Positions 44,483 through 52,852 of a DNA stretch of 57,086 nucleotides are shown piece by piece. Within the stretch, counting starts at the first letter, position 1; each line of letters opens with the position of its first letter. The notes beneath the pieces are model-generated. The model made no database searches, was not told where the DNA came from, and worked only from the letters and a program-made list of their open reading frames with translations. Made by a program: the position numbers and the translations under genes. This DNA is from Hyphomicrobiales bacterium (GTDB taxonomy: Bacteria; Pseudomonadota; Alphaproteobacteria; Rhizobiales; Xanthobacteraceae). Where the stretch lies: NCBI GenBank assembly GCA_013911975.1, contig JACESF010000022.1, positions 1-57,086 of the forward strand, read 5' to 3'.

Positions 44483-45349
44483 TCAGTGGCGCGCTTCGGC
44501 GTGCCAGCGCAGCAGATAGGCGCGCAGCCGCTCCACCGCCTTCACCACCACCGCGCCCAGCAGCGCGATCTCTACGATGCCGGCGAACACGCCCACCGAA
44601 TCGGCGAACCGCCCCGCCTGCATCATGCTTCCGCCGATGCCCGGCCCGCCCATGAGCATCTCCGTCACGACAGTGGTGATGAGGCCCACCGGCACGGCGA
44701 TCTGGATGCCCGTGAGGATCTGCGGCAGCGCCATGGGCAGAACCACTTCCCGCAGCACCTGGCTTTCCTTCGCCCCGAACGAGCGGGCCGACCAGATCAC
44801 CCATTTGTCCACCCCCAGCGTGCCCGAATAGGTGGCGCTCACCACCGGGAAGAAGCACGAGAAGGCGATCATCACGATCTTGGACGTGTCGAAGATCCCA
44901 AACCACAGGATGAAGATGGGCAGGAACGAGATTTTCGGCATGGGAAAGCCGATGGAGATGAGCGGGTCGAAGAACCAGCGCACCGCCGCGTTGCGCGCCA
45001 TGAGCACGCCCAGCGGGATCGCGACCGCGACCCCGATGCAGAACCCCGCCGCCGCCCGGTAGAGCGTCAGTCCGAGGTCCATGAACACCTTGCCGTTCAA
45101 GGCATTGGCATAGATCCGCTCGATCACGGCCGAAAGGCGCGGTAGCAGGAAGGGATGCACCAGGCCGAGCCGGGTGACGGTTTCCCACGCGATCAGCAAC
45201 ACGGCGATGACCAGAAGCTGGATCGCCGTGTCGCCAGTGAGCTTGCGCCAGAGCGTGCGGAAGGCGCCCGCCAGCGGGGACCTGGGGTTTCCCATGGTCC
45301 GTCCCGCCGTCCGGGGCGCGGAGAAGGTGGGGGAAGCGGGGCGGTTCAT
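44483..45349 (-). CDS. ABC transporter permease (TauC/SsuC type)
   Basis: Product of 288 aa with about six helices. The EAA motif region reads SARSFGAKESQVLREVVLPMALPQILTGIQIAVPVG and a conserved PKISFLPIFILWFGIFDTSKI precedes it, both typical of the SsuC/TauC/NMT1-associated permeases. It overlaps the upstream permease gene by 4 bp; last of a four-gene operon. Confidence 0.92.
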   Translation of the reverse strand: MNRPASPTFSAPRTAGRTMGNPRSPLAGAFRTLWRKLTGDTAIQLLVIAVLLIAWETVTRLGLVHPFLLPRLSAVIERIYANALNGKVFMDLGLTLYRAAAGFCIGVAVAIPLGVLMARNAAVRWFFDPLISIGFPMPKISFLPIFILWFGIFDTSKIVMIAFSCFFPVVSATYSGTLGVDKWVIWSARSFGAKESQVLREVVLPMALPQILTGIQIAVPVGLITTVVTEMLMGGPGIGGSMMQAGRFADSVGVFAGIVEIALLGAVVVKAVERLRAYLLRWHAEARH

Positions 45350-46101
45350 GGCTCCCTCCAGCGCAATTGGTGGCGCACGAACGCGCCGTAGAGGCGGTCG
45401 GCGGCGAAGCCGACGCTCGCCACAACGAGGATCACCGCGAACATGGCCGCATAGGCCCCGCCGTCTCCCAACTGGCTGATGAGATAGCCGAATCCGTCCT
45501 TGGCGATGACGAATTCCGACGAGACCATGAGGATGAAGGCGAAGGCGAGCGCGGTGCGGATGCCGTTCAGAAGGTCGGGCATGGCCGCCGGCAGCGTCAC
45601 CTGGATGAGCGTCGCCGCGCGCGAGGCGCCGAGACTCCGGGCGGACCAGATGAGGAAGGGGTTCACGCCCCGCGCGCCGTTATAGGCGGAGATGATCACC
45701 GGCAGCAGGCAGCCGATGAAGATGAGGACGATCTTCGACATGTCGCCGAGGCCGAACCAGATCATCATCACCGGGATGAGCGCCGACTTGGGCATGGGGT
45801 AGAATAGCTGGACGATGGGATTCACCAGCAGCCGCACGGACTTGAAGGTGGCCATCAGCAGCCCCGCCGCCGATCCCACCACCACCGCGAGGGCAAATCC
45901 CATGGCGGCGCGATAGAGGGAATGGCCGCCCTGACGCAGCAATTCGCCGTCGAGGATCAGGCCCCACAAGGCCTCTCCCACCGCCTGGACATCCGGCAGG
46001 AGCTGGTTGGAGATGGGCCCGTTGGCGAGAAACTCCCAGATGCCCAGGCAGATGAGGAGGGGCGTGTAGCGCCAGAGCGTGTTGAGGGTGGCGCCCATCA
46101 A
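45346..46101 (-). CDS. ABC transporter permease (TauC/SsuC type)
   Basis: Product of 251 aa; paralogue of the downstream permease. YPMPKSALIPVMMIWFGLGDMSKI and the EAA loop SARSLGASRAATLIQVTLPAAMPDLLNGIRTALAFAF are conserved. Two different permeases in one operon imply a heterodimeric channel. It overlaps both neighbours by 4 bp. Confidence 0.92.
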   Translation of the reverse strand: MMGATLNTLWRYTPLLICLGIWEFLANGPISNQLLPDVQAVGEALWGLILDGELLRQGGHSLYRAAMGFALAVVVGSAAGLLMATFKSVRLLVNPIVQLFYPMPKSALIPVMMIWFGLGDMSKIVLIFIGCLLPVIISAYNGARGVNPFLIWSARSLGASRAATLIQVTLPAAMPDLLNGIRTALAFAFILMVSSEFVIAKDGFGYLISQLGDGGAYAAMFAVILVVASVGFAADRLYGAFVRHQLRWREP

Positions 46102-46919
46102 TGCGCCCCCCTGGTGGCGGCGATGGCCTGGTCGCGCACGAGGCCCCAGATATGCTCGCCCAAGTCCATGAATTCAGGGCGCTTTGTGATTTCGTCTCCG
46201 CGCGTGCGGTCCAGCTCCACGTCCAAGACATGCTGGATGCGGCCGGGGCGGGCGCTCATGATGGAGATGCGGTCGGAGAGGAAGACGGCTTCCTGCACGT
46301 CGTGGGTGACGAACACCACGGTCTTGCGGGTGCGCTCGAAAATGGAGCGCAGCTCCTCCTGCATGACCCGGCGGGTCTGCGCGTCGAGGGCGCCAAAGGG
46401 TTCATCCATCAGCAGAATCTCAGGATCCACCGCCAGCGTCCGGGCGATGGCGGCGCGCTGCTGCATGCCGCCGGAGAGCTGGGAGGGATAGGCGTTCTCG
46501 AAGCCGGAGAGATGGACGAGGTCGATGAAGTGGCGCGCCCGCTCCTCCCGGTCCTTCTTCGGCAGGCCGAGCTTTTCGAGCCCGTACAGCACGTTCTGGA
46601 TCACCGTCTTCCAGGGGAACAGCGCGAAGTTCTGGAAAACGATGCCCCGTTCCGGACTTGGTCCCGTCACCTCGCCGCGCGCGGTCTCGATGACCCCCGA
46701 CTGCACCGGCACGAAGCCGCCGATGAGATAGAGCAGGGTGCTCTTGCCGCAGCCCGAAGGGCCGAGGAGGGAGTGGAACTCGTTGGCCCGGATATGAAGG
46801 GTGATGTGGTCCAGGGCGGTGACGCCGCCCTGTCCCCCGCGCCCGCCATAATGATGGCTGACGTCGCGAATCTCGATGCCGATGCCCCCGGCGCCGGTGT
46901 CGGTCCGGGCGGCGCTCAT
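46098..46919 (-). CDS. ABC transporter ATP-binding protein (TauB/SsuB type)
   Basis: Product of 273 aa. Walker A GPSGCGKST near residue 57, Q-loop FQNFALFPWKTVIQNV, signature QLSGGMQQRAAIARTLAVDP, Walker B ILLMDEPFGALD and switch VTHDVQEA. A Gly-rich insertion (GGRGGQGG) lies near the N-terminus. It overlaps permease and binding-protein genes by 4 bp each. Confidence 0.94.
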   Translation of the reverse strand: MSAARTDTGAGGIGIEIRDVSHHYGGRGGQGGVTALDHITLHIRANEFHSLLGPSGCGKSTLLYLIGGFVPVQSGVIETARGEVTGPSPERGIVFQNFALFPWKTVIQNVLYGLEKLGLPKKDREERARHFIDLVHLSGFENAYPSQLSGGMQQRAAIARTLAVDPEILLMDEPFGALDAQTRRVMQEELRSIFERTRKTVVFVTHDVQEAVFLSDRISIMSARPGRIQHVLDVELDRTRGDEITKRPEFMDLGEHIWGLVRDQAIAATRGAH

Positions 46920-47947
46920 TGGCTCTTTCCTTCGCTCGCCTGGATCCGCTTCTTCGCCTCCAGAACGAAGCTCTGGTCCTCGTATTTCGGCGCGACCTGG
47001 AAGGCGGAAGGCAGGGCGCCGGCCTTCACCGAGGCGTCCAGCATGGCCTGGATGCCGGGGATGTTGGGCACCAGATAGGGGTCGCGGAAATAGTCTTCCT
47101 TGGTGAACATGTAGGCGAAGTTCTCGGGCGGCTGCTTCATGAACTTGCCGATGATCTCCGCGCCCGCCTGCTTGTTCTTGGGGTCCATGAACCAGCGCAT
47201 GGCGGTGACGTGGTCCTCCATGAAGTCCAGCATCGCGGCCTTGTTCTTCTGGAGGAAGTCGGTGCGGGCGGTGAGGAAGACGAGGGAGGAGGGGCCCACC
47301 GCGTCGGCCACCGAGAACAGCTTGCGGAACTTCCCGCTCTTGGTGAGCTGGCCGTACATGGGCTGGAGCACCGGGCCGGTGTCCACCTTCGCTTCCTCGA
47401 TCATGGCCGGCACGTTGGGGAAGGCCACCTCGATGGAGGTGAAGTCGCGCTTGTCCTGCATGCCCTTGTTGAGCAGCATCACCCGCATGCCGGTGTCGGA
47501 GGCCGAGCCGATGGCGTTGGTGGCGACGCGCTTGCCCTTCAGGTCCTCGGGGGTCTTGATGGGGCTGTCGGCCTTCACCAGGAAGCTGTCCGAATGGTGC
47601 CCGTCCACGCCGTCCTGGATGATGTCGGCGATCACCTTCACGTCCAGCCCGGCATTGGTGGCGGCGAGCGCCAGCGCGGTGGCCGAGAAGGCGGCCATGT
47701 CGATCTCGCCCGCCGCCATGGCGGTGATCTGCGGGGTGGAGCCGCGGAACAGGATCGGCTCCACCACATAGGTCTTGCCGTAATGCTTGAGGATGGAGGG
47801 GTTGGAATAGAGAACCGGGATCATGTGGCCCGGCATGGTGGACCAGCCGATGCGGATCTTGACCGGCTCCGCCATGGCGGACCCTGCCGCGACCATTCCG
47901 GCCGCGATGATGCCGATGCGGGCGAGCCGCTGGATGAGCGCCCTCAT
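46916..47947 (-). CDS. ABC transporter substrate-binding protein (NMT1/TauA type)
   Basis: 343 aa from the ATG with a GGGAGGACACT site; signal peptide cleaved near AMA-EPVKI. Type II binding-protein fold: KIRIGWSTMPGHMIPVLYSNPSILKHYGKTYVVEPILFRGSTPQITAMAAGEIDMAAFSATALALA, and SPIKTPEDLKGKRVATNAIGSASDTGMRVML. The ligand is unknown; sulfonates, pyrimidine precursors and aromatic acids are all carried by this group. Operator site 4 and a GntR-type motif both lie upstream. Confidence 0.9.
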   Translation of the reverse strand: MRALIQRLARIGIIAAGMVAAGSAMAEPVKIRIGWSTMPGHMIPVLYSNPSILKHYGKTYVVEPILFRGSTPQITAMAAGEIDMAAFSATALALAATNAGLDVKVIADIIQDGVDGHHSDSFLVKADSPIKTPEDLKGKRVATNAIGSASDTGMRVMLLNKGMQDKRDFTSIEVAFPNVPAMIEEAKVDTGPVLQPMYGQLTKSGKFRKLFSVADAVGPSSLVFLTARTDFLQKNKAAMLDFMEDHVTAMRWFMDPKNKQAGAEIIGKFMKQPPENFAYMFTKEDYFRDPYLVPNIPGIQAMLDASVKAGALPSAFQVAPKYEDQSFVLEAKKRIQASEGKSQ

Positions 47948-48087
47948 AGTGTCCTCCCGAGTGTTGCGTCCGCCGCCGTTGACCGGTGGTCGGAAGATCC
48001 AGGGCGTGCCGGACCAGGCCGGGAGCCCCGTGAGCGTCCCCTCCGGGCGCCTTGGCGTGCGCGTTTCGGAGGATGTTGGAAGTTCGG

Positions 48088-48106
48088 ATGTTAGAAATTT
48101 TGCACG
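48088..48106. promoter_or_regulatory. Shared motif upstream of the TauA-type gene (GntR site candidate)
   Basis: ATGTTAGAAATTTTGCACG, in the 304-bp gene-free space 47948-48251, matches the minus-strand ATGTCAGAAATTTTGACG at 49161-49178 in 14 consecutive-region bases plus the terminal ACG. Both lie next to genes around the GntR regulator at 48252, so it is proposed as that regulator's site. Confidence 0.55.
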
Positions 48107-48157
48107 ATGTTCGCTTTTGATCTTCTCGTCATGAAATCCGGCTGTCAACAGAACAAA

Positions 48158-48171
48158 TGAGCGATCGATAA
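48158..48171. promoter_or_regulatory. Palindromic operator candidate, site 4 of 4
   Basis: On the minus strand TTATCGATCGCTCA, which differs by one base from the same 14 bases of site 2. It lies 211 bp upstream of the TauA-type gene and 81 bp downstream of the GntR stop. The dyad is weaker than at site 3. Confidence 0.55.
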
Positions 48172-48251
48172 ACTGCGGGCCGAAAATCGGTGATGCCGTC
48201 TGCCTTCGTCGCCATAAAATCCAGCAGCCGCAACGGGTGGTGCACGATCCC

Positions 48252-49088
48252 TCAGGCCCGCTTGCGGTTCACGAAGCTCTCGATCTGCCCGGTCACGTTC
48301 ACGAGGCTGCCCTCGTAATGGCTCTTGAGCAGCGCCACCGCGTCGTCCGCCCGCCGTTCCAGGGCGGCCTCTGCCAGCGCCCGGTGCTGGCTGCGCACCG
48401 CATCGAACAGGGAATAGGATTGGGCCATGCGCAGCACCGTGAAGCGGCGATAGCGCTGGAACTGGTCCGACAGGGTGGCGCAGAAATGCAGCAGCCAGCG
48501 GGAGCCGCAGGCCGCGATCAGCGCGGTGTGGAACCGGTCGTGGCGGCGCTCCCACTCGTCGATGGAGGCGTCGTCGTCGAAGGAGGTGGGCAGCGGGCTG
48601 CGCTCGATGCGGTGGAGCGACACGAGGATCTCGTCCTCCCAATCCTCCCCGCCCCGCTCCACCGATTCGCGCAGCGCCCGGCAGGACAGGTCGATGCGCA
48701 GGCGGCAGAGGTCCTGCAGGTCGTCCAGGGAGAGCGGCGCGGCCATGAAGCCGCGCTGCCCCTCGAACGCCACCAGATGCTCAGATGTCAGCCGTACCAA
48801 GGCTTCGCGCAGGGGGCCGATGCCCACCTTGTAGCGCGCGGAGAGCTGGCGGAAGGGCAGGCGCGTGCCGGGCGCGATGCGCCCCGCCAGCAGGTCGGAG
48901 CGCAGCCGCGCATAGGCGCCCTCGCCCATGGTCTTCTCGGCGGCGGGCGCGCGCGGCTCGATCGCGGAGGCGTGGTCCTCCAGCATCACCAGCGATGCCA
49001 TGGGTTCAAGGCGCTTCGCTTCCTTGGCCTTGGTGTCTTTGGCCTTGGCAACCCGTGCCTTCGCGCTCGCGGCCTTCGCCTTTTCCAT
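48252..49088 (-). CDS. GntR family (FCD) regulator with Lys/Ala-rich N-terminal tail
   Basis: Product of 278 aa. Residues 1-28 are almost only Lys, Ala, Glu and Arg (KAKAASAKARVAKAKDTKAK), histone-H1-like; a start at the Met before ASLVMLEDH (residue 30) would remove it. Winged helix: GAYARLRSDLLAGRIAPGTRLPFRQLSARYKVGIGPLREALVRLTSEHLVAFEGQRG. The FCD domain includes HDRFHTALIAACGSRWLLHFC and a terminal HYEGSLVNVTGQI. It is divergent from the LVIVD gene and upstream of the TauABC-like operon; likely regulator of one or both. Confidence 0.9.
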   Translation of the reverse strand: MEKAKAASAKARVAKAKDTKAKEAKRLEPMASLVMLEDHASAIEPRAPAAEKTMGEGAYARLRSDLLAGRIAPGTRLPFRQLSARYKVGIGPLREALVRLTSEHLVAFEGQRGFMAAPLSLDDLQDLCRLRIDLSCRALRESVERGGEDWEDEILVSLHRIERSPLPTSFDDDASIDEWERRHDRFHTALIAACGSRWLLHFCATLSDQFQRYRRFTVLRMAQSYSLFDAVRSQHRALAEAALERRADDAVALLKSHYEGSLVNVTGQIESFVNRKRA

Positions 49089-49160
49089 GGTGCCGCCTTT
49101 CCGTCTCGCTCGCGCGAGCTCTCGTTCGATGGGCGATCACTCTAGCCTGATCCGCCATTT

Positions 49161-49178
49161 CGTCAAAATTTCTGACAT
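49161..49178. promoter_or_regulatory. Shared motif in the GntR/LVIVD divergent region
   Basis: Minus strand ATGTCAGAAATTTTGACG, 73 bp upstream of the GntR ATG and about 130 bp from the LVIVD ATG; counterpart of the motif at 48088-48106. The surrounding 60 bp is AT-rich relative to its neighbours. Confidence 0.55.
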
Positions 49179-49306
49179 GTGCATCTTGATAGAACATCGT
49201 CGACCTGACAGAAAATATCCTCAAGCACCATCGCGGCCCCGGCCGACGGCCCCAGAGCCGGTCCGGACAACATGCGAGGCGCCCCCGAAACGGGAGAGGA
49301 ACGACC

Positions 49307-50566
49307 ATGCTGACCACCGAAGACCGCGCGGCGCGCAACCGTGACGCCGCGGCCAAGGGCTCGGCCCGGAATTTCAAGCTTATCGCCCATCACGAGCTGG
49401 GCGGCTTCGGCGGCATGGGCGAGGGCATGTCCATCCAGATCGCCAAGGACGGGCGCCGCATCCTCTGGCTCGCCCATGAGAGCGCGCCCAAGAATTTCAC
49501 CGGCCTCGACGTCACCGACCCCAAGAACCCCCGCATGGTGGTGCAGACCGCGCTGCCCCAGGCGCACATGCGTTCCAATTCGCTGGAAGTGACCGGCGAC
49601 ATCATGGCCGTGGCCTACCAGACCCAGCGGGCGGGGCTCCAGCCGGCGGGCATGGAGCTGTTCGACATCTCGGTGCCGGAAAACCCGCGCTCCATCGCCT
49701 TCCTCGACTGTTCCAGCCCCACCTCGCGCGGGGTGCACCAGCTCTGGTTCTGCGATGGCGAATACGTGCACATGGCGGCGGGCGCGCCGGACTTCGTGGC
49801 GCGGGACGAGAAGGACGACCAGTTCTACCGCATCATCGACGTGAAGAATCCGTCCAAGCCCACGGAGGTCGGCCGCTGGTGGCTTCCCGGCACGCGGGAG
49901 GGGGACAGCGCGCCCCCGCCTGTGCGCCACCCCGGCCAGACCGATTTCGGCTTCCGCGCCCACAACACCAACGTCTATCCCCAGCGGCCGGACCGCTGCT
50001 ATCTCGGCTATCTCGACGCCGGGATGATCGTGCTCGACATCTCCGACAAGAGCCGCCCCAAGCCCATCTGCCGCTGGGACAATTCCCCGCCCTATTGGGG
50101 CTTCACCCACACCGTGCTGCCCCTATTCGGCCGCGACCTCTATGTGGTGACGGATGAATCCGTGGTGGATGACGGGGGCGACTGGCCCAAGCTCATCTGG
50201 ATCCTCGACGCGCGCGACGAGACCAATCCCGTGCCCATCGCCACCTGCCCGCCCTTGGAGCGCGACGTCTATGCGGGCCGGGGCGGACGCGTGGGCGCCC
50301 ATAACCTGCACGAGAACGTGCCGCTGCCCACCTCCTGGCATTCGGAGGACGTGATCATCGGCACCTTCTTCAATGGCGGCCTGCGGGCCTATGACATCTC
50401 CAACCCCTACCAGCCGGTGGAGATCGCCCATTTCGTGCCGCCCGCCCCGCCCCATTCGCCGGTGGGGGCGGTGCAGATCAACGACGTGTTCGTGGACGAG
50501 CGCGGCATCGTCTACACGGTGGATCGCCATACGGGCGGCGTCTACATCCTGGAAATGGACTTCTGA
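49307..50566 (+). CDS. LVIVD-repeat beta-propeller protein
   Basis: 419 aa from the ATG with a GGGAGAGGAACGACC site. Repeating blades with D-V/I-D/S-x-P-x-x-P: GLDVTDPKNPRMV, LFDISVPENPRSIAF, IIDVKNPSKPTEVGRWW, VLDISDKSRPKPICRW, ILDARDETNPVPIAT, AYDISNPYQPVEIAHF. The conserved His-rich points HNTN, GFTHTVLP and HNLHEN could bind metal. No signal peptide, so it is cytoplasmic, unlike most LVIVD proteins. It lies 3 bp before the CobW-type GTPase, implying a metal-dependent function. Confidence 0.86.
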   Translation: MLTTEDRAARNRDAAAKGSARNFKLIAHHELGGFGGMGEGMSIQIAKDGRRILWLAHESAPKNFTGLDVTDPKNPRMVVQTALPQAHMRSNSLEVTGDIMAVAYQTQRAGLQPAGMELFDISVPENPRSIAFLDCSSPTSRGVHQLWFCDGEYVHMAAGAPDFVARDEKDDQFYRIIDVKNPSKPTEVGRWWLPGTREGDSAPPPVRHPGQTDFGFRAHNTNVYPQRPDRCYLGYLDAGMIVLDISDKSRPKPICRWDNSPPYWGFTHTVLPLFGRDLYVVTDESVVDDGGDWPKLIWILDARDETNPVPIATCPPLERDVYAGRGGRVGAHNLHENVPLPTSWHSEDVIIGTFFNGGLRAYDISNPYQPVEIAHFVPPAPPHSPVGAVQINDVFVDERGIVYTVDRHTGGVYILEMDF

Positions 50567-50568
50567 CC

Positions 50569-51597
50569 ATGCTGGGCGACCCGGCGGCCGCGTTCGGCGC
50601 GCGCCCCTTCGGCCGCCCGCTGGCGCGGCCGGGGGCGGGGCGCATCCCCGTCACCATCGTCACGGGCTTCCTGGGAGCGGGGAAGACCAGCCTCATCCGC
50701 GCGGCGCTCGGCCTGCCCACGGGGGCGCGCACGGCGGTCATCGTCAACGAGTTCGGCGCGGCGGGCATCGATGACGTGCTGCTGCGCACCTCCTCCGAGC
50801 AGGTGGCGCTGGTGGGCAACGGCTGCATCTGCTGCGCGGCCCGCAGCGACCTGCACCGCGCGCTGCGCAACCTCGCCGCAGAACGCGAGACCGGTGCGGT
50901 CCCGCCCTTCGAGCGGGTGGTGGTGGAGACATCAGGCGTCTCGGAGCCGGGCCCGCTGCTCCAGAGCTTCGCCACGGACCGGGCCATCTCCACCCATTAT
51001 GCCCTGGAGGGCCTCGTCTGCGTGGTGGACGCGGTTCTGGGCGCGCGCACGCTGGACACCTCGCCCACCTTCACCGAGCAGGTGGTGCTGGCGGACCGGC
51101 TGGTGCTCACCAAGACCGACCTCGCCGCGCCCGCCGCCGTCGCGGACCTGACCGCCCGCCTTGCCGCCCTTAACCCGGAGGCGGAGCTGGTGGCGGCGGA
51201 CGACGTGCGCGCGGGCCGTGTCCCGCTCTTCACGGGCACCGCCCGCACCCGCCCGGCCTTCGCCTGCGCCCCGTCCGTGCCGGCCGAGCGGCTTTATGAG
51301 AGCTTCGTGCTCACCTTCGAGCGGCCGTTTTCCTGGCCGGTCTTCACCCGCATCCTGGACACGCTCACCGCGCTGCGGGGCGACGACCTGCTGCGGGTGA
51401 AGGGGTTCGTCGCCGTGGAGGGGCGCCCCGGTCCCGTCGTGGTGCATTACGTGCAGCACCTCGCCGCCCCGCCGGAGGAAATGCGCGCCTGGCCGGACGC
51501 GGTCGCCGGGACGCGCCTCGTCTTCATCACGCGGGGGCTGCGCCGGGAACAGGTGGAAGCGGTGTTCTCCGCCGTGCTGGGGCTGGCGGGGGATTAG
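50569..51597 (+). CDS. CobW/COG0523-family GTPase (metallochaperone)
   Basis: Product of 342 aa. G1 GFLGAGKTS (near residue 33), VNEFG, the metal-binding CxCC as GNGCICCAARSDL, VVVETSGVSEPG, and the G4 TKTD. The C-terminal CobW domain has FERPFSWPVFTRILDTL and LLRVKGFVAVEG. Family members deliver Zn, Co or Fe to client proteins. The direct pairing with the LVIVD gene makes that protein the likely client. Confidence 0.93.
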   Translation: MLGDPAAAFGARPFGRPLARPGAGRIPVTIVTGFLGAGKTSLIRAALGLPTGARTAVIVNEFGAAGIDDVLLRTSSEQVALVGNGCICCAARSDLHRALRNLAAERETGAVPPFERVVVETSGVSEPGPLLQSFATDRAISTHYALEGLVCVVDAVLGARTLDTSPTFTEQVVLADRLVLTKTDLAAPAAVADLTARLAALNPEAELVAADDVRAGRVPLFTGTARTRPAFACAPSVPAERLYESFVLTFERPFSWPVFTRILDTLTALRGDDLLRVKGFVAVEGRPGPVVVHYVQHLAAPPEEMRAWPDAVAGTRLVFITRGLRREQVEAVFSAVLGLAGD

Positions 51598-51642
51598 CTC
51601 CGAGCGACATTCAAAACGATGGACGGCTTACAGCCTCCGAGG

Positions 51643-51740
51643 GCCGTGATGCCCGGGCTTGTCCCGGGCATCACGGCCCCGCGTCGCGCGGGCACCTGGC
51701 GAAACCCCATGGATGGCCGGGACAAGCCCGGCCATGACGG
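51643..51740. repeat. Dispersed palindromic repeat, copy 2
   Basis: A 98-bp inverted repeat with the same arms as copy 1 at 5117-5230 (GCCCGGGCTTGTCCCGGGCAT on the left, GGCCGGGACAAGCCCGGCCA on the right). It sits between the convergent GTPase and hydrolase genes in the 241-bp gap 51598-51838, where no gene is seen. Confidence 0.85.
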
Positions 51741-51838
51741 AGCTTTCTTACACATCCGGCGAGACCCTTGGACCCAGGCCCGGGTCGTCTTGGTCCTGTG
51801 TCCCATCCCCAAACGTGTGACGCAGGTCCGCGCCGGCC

Positions 51839-52768
51839 TCACCCCTGATACGGCTCCAGGAACGGCAGCAGGGCGGCCAGCGTCTCCTTCGGCGCTTCCT
51901 CGGGCACGTAATGCCCGCAGCCCGCGAGGGTGAGGGTGGTCACGGTCCGCGCCACCAGCTTCATCTGGTCGCCCACCCGCGCGCCGAGCCCCAGTTCGCC
52001 GCCGATGGCGAGCACCGGCATCTCCAGCATCCGCTCCTTGCGGCGCGCATTGAGGGCGATGTTGGTCTCGATGGCCCGGTAGAACTCAAAGCATGCTTTC
52101 AGCGCCTGCCGGCTCGCCTTGATGGGGGCGATATAGATCTCCGCCGCCTCGGCCGGGATGGCGTCCGGGGTGGCGCCCTTGGAGGCGAGCTGGTCGCCGA
52201 AATAGATCTCCTCGCGGCCCTCCACCATGCGCTCGTTGAGCCCGTCCAGCCGGTTGAAGGCGAAATGCCAGAGGCGTCGGTTGAGGGCGGCGTCCGAGAA
52301 CAAAGGCGGGGAGGGCAGGACGCCGGGAATGTTGGCATCCATCACCGCGAGCCGTTCCACCCGGTCGGGAAAATCGGCGGCGAGCGCATAGCCGATCCAC
52401 ATGCCCACGTCGTGCCCCAGCACGGCGAAGCGCTCATGACCCAGGGTGGACATCAGGCCCGCAAGGTCCGCCGCGAGGGTGGCGGTGTCATAGGCGCCGT
52501 CCGGCTTGTCGGAGCGGCCGAGGCCGCGCGGCTCCGCCACCACGAGGCTGTAGCGCTCCGCCAGCTTCGGCATGAGGAAGCGCCACACATACCAGGTCTG
52601 GGGCCAGCCGTTGATGAGCAGCAGAGGCGGGCCGCTGCCGCCCGTCACCGCATGGATCGCCACGCCGTTCACGGGGATGCGGCGGCTCTCGAAGCGGGTC
52701 CAGAAGTCGTCCGGCAGGCCGGGCAGGGAAGTCGGGTCGTTGGCCAGTGCGTCCAGCCGGGTGTCCAT
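51839..52768 (-). CDS. Alpha/beta hydrolase, epoxide hydrolase/haloacetate dehalogenase-like
   Basis: Product of 309 aa. INGWPQTWYVWRFLMPKLAERYSLVVAEPRGLGRSDKPDGAYDTATLAADL is the typical core, with the nucleophile Asp in LGHDVGMWIGYALA (near residue 118). A final His is in AGCGHYVPEEAPKETLAAL. An Asp nucleophile plus WPQ and cap domain fit epoxide hydrolases and fluoroacetate dehalogenases. The HGxP motif has Asn for His. Substrate unknown. Confidence 0.88.
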   Translation of the reverse strand: MDTRLDALANDPTSLPGLPDDFWTRFESRRIPVNGVAIHAVTGGSGPPLLLINGWPQTWYVWRFLMPKLAERYSLVVAEPRGLGRSDKPDGAYDTATLAADLAGLMSTLGHERFAVLGHDVGMWIGYALAADFPDRVERLAVMDANIPGVLPSPPLFSDAALNRRLWHFAFNRLDGLNERMVEGREEIYFGDQLASKGATPDAIPAEAAEIYIAPIKASRQALKACFEFYRAIETNIALNARRKERMLEMPVLAIGGELGLGARVGDQMKLVARTVTTLTLAGCGHYVPEEAPKETLAALLPFLEPYQG

Positions 52769-52852
52769 GGCGTTCCTCGTCCTGTTCTCTCGCGCGCCCC
52801 TTGGCGGGGCGTCAGCCTCAATTTTTCACGGAAAGGCGCCGCGCGGAACCGG

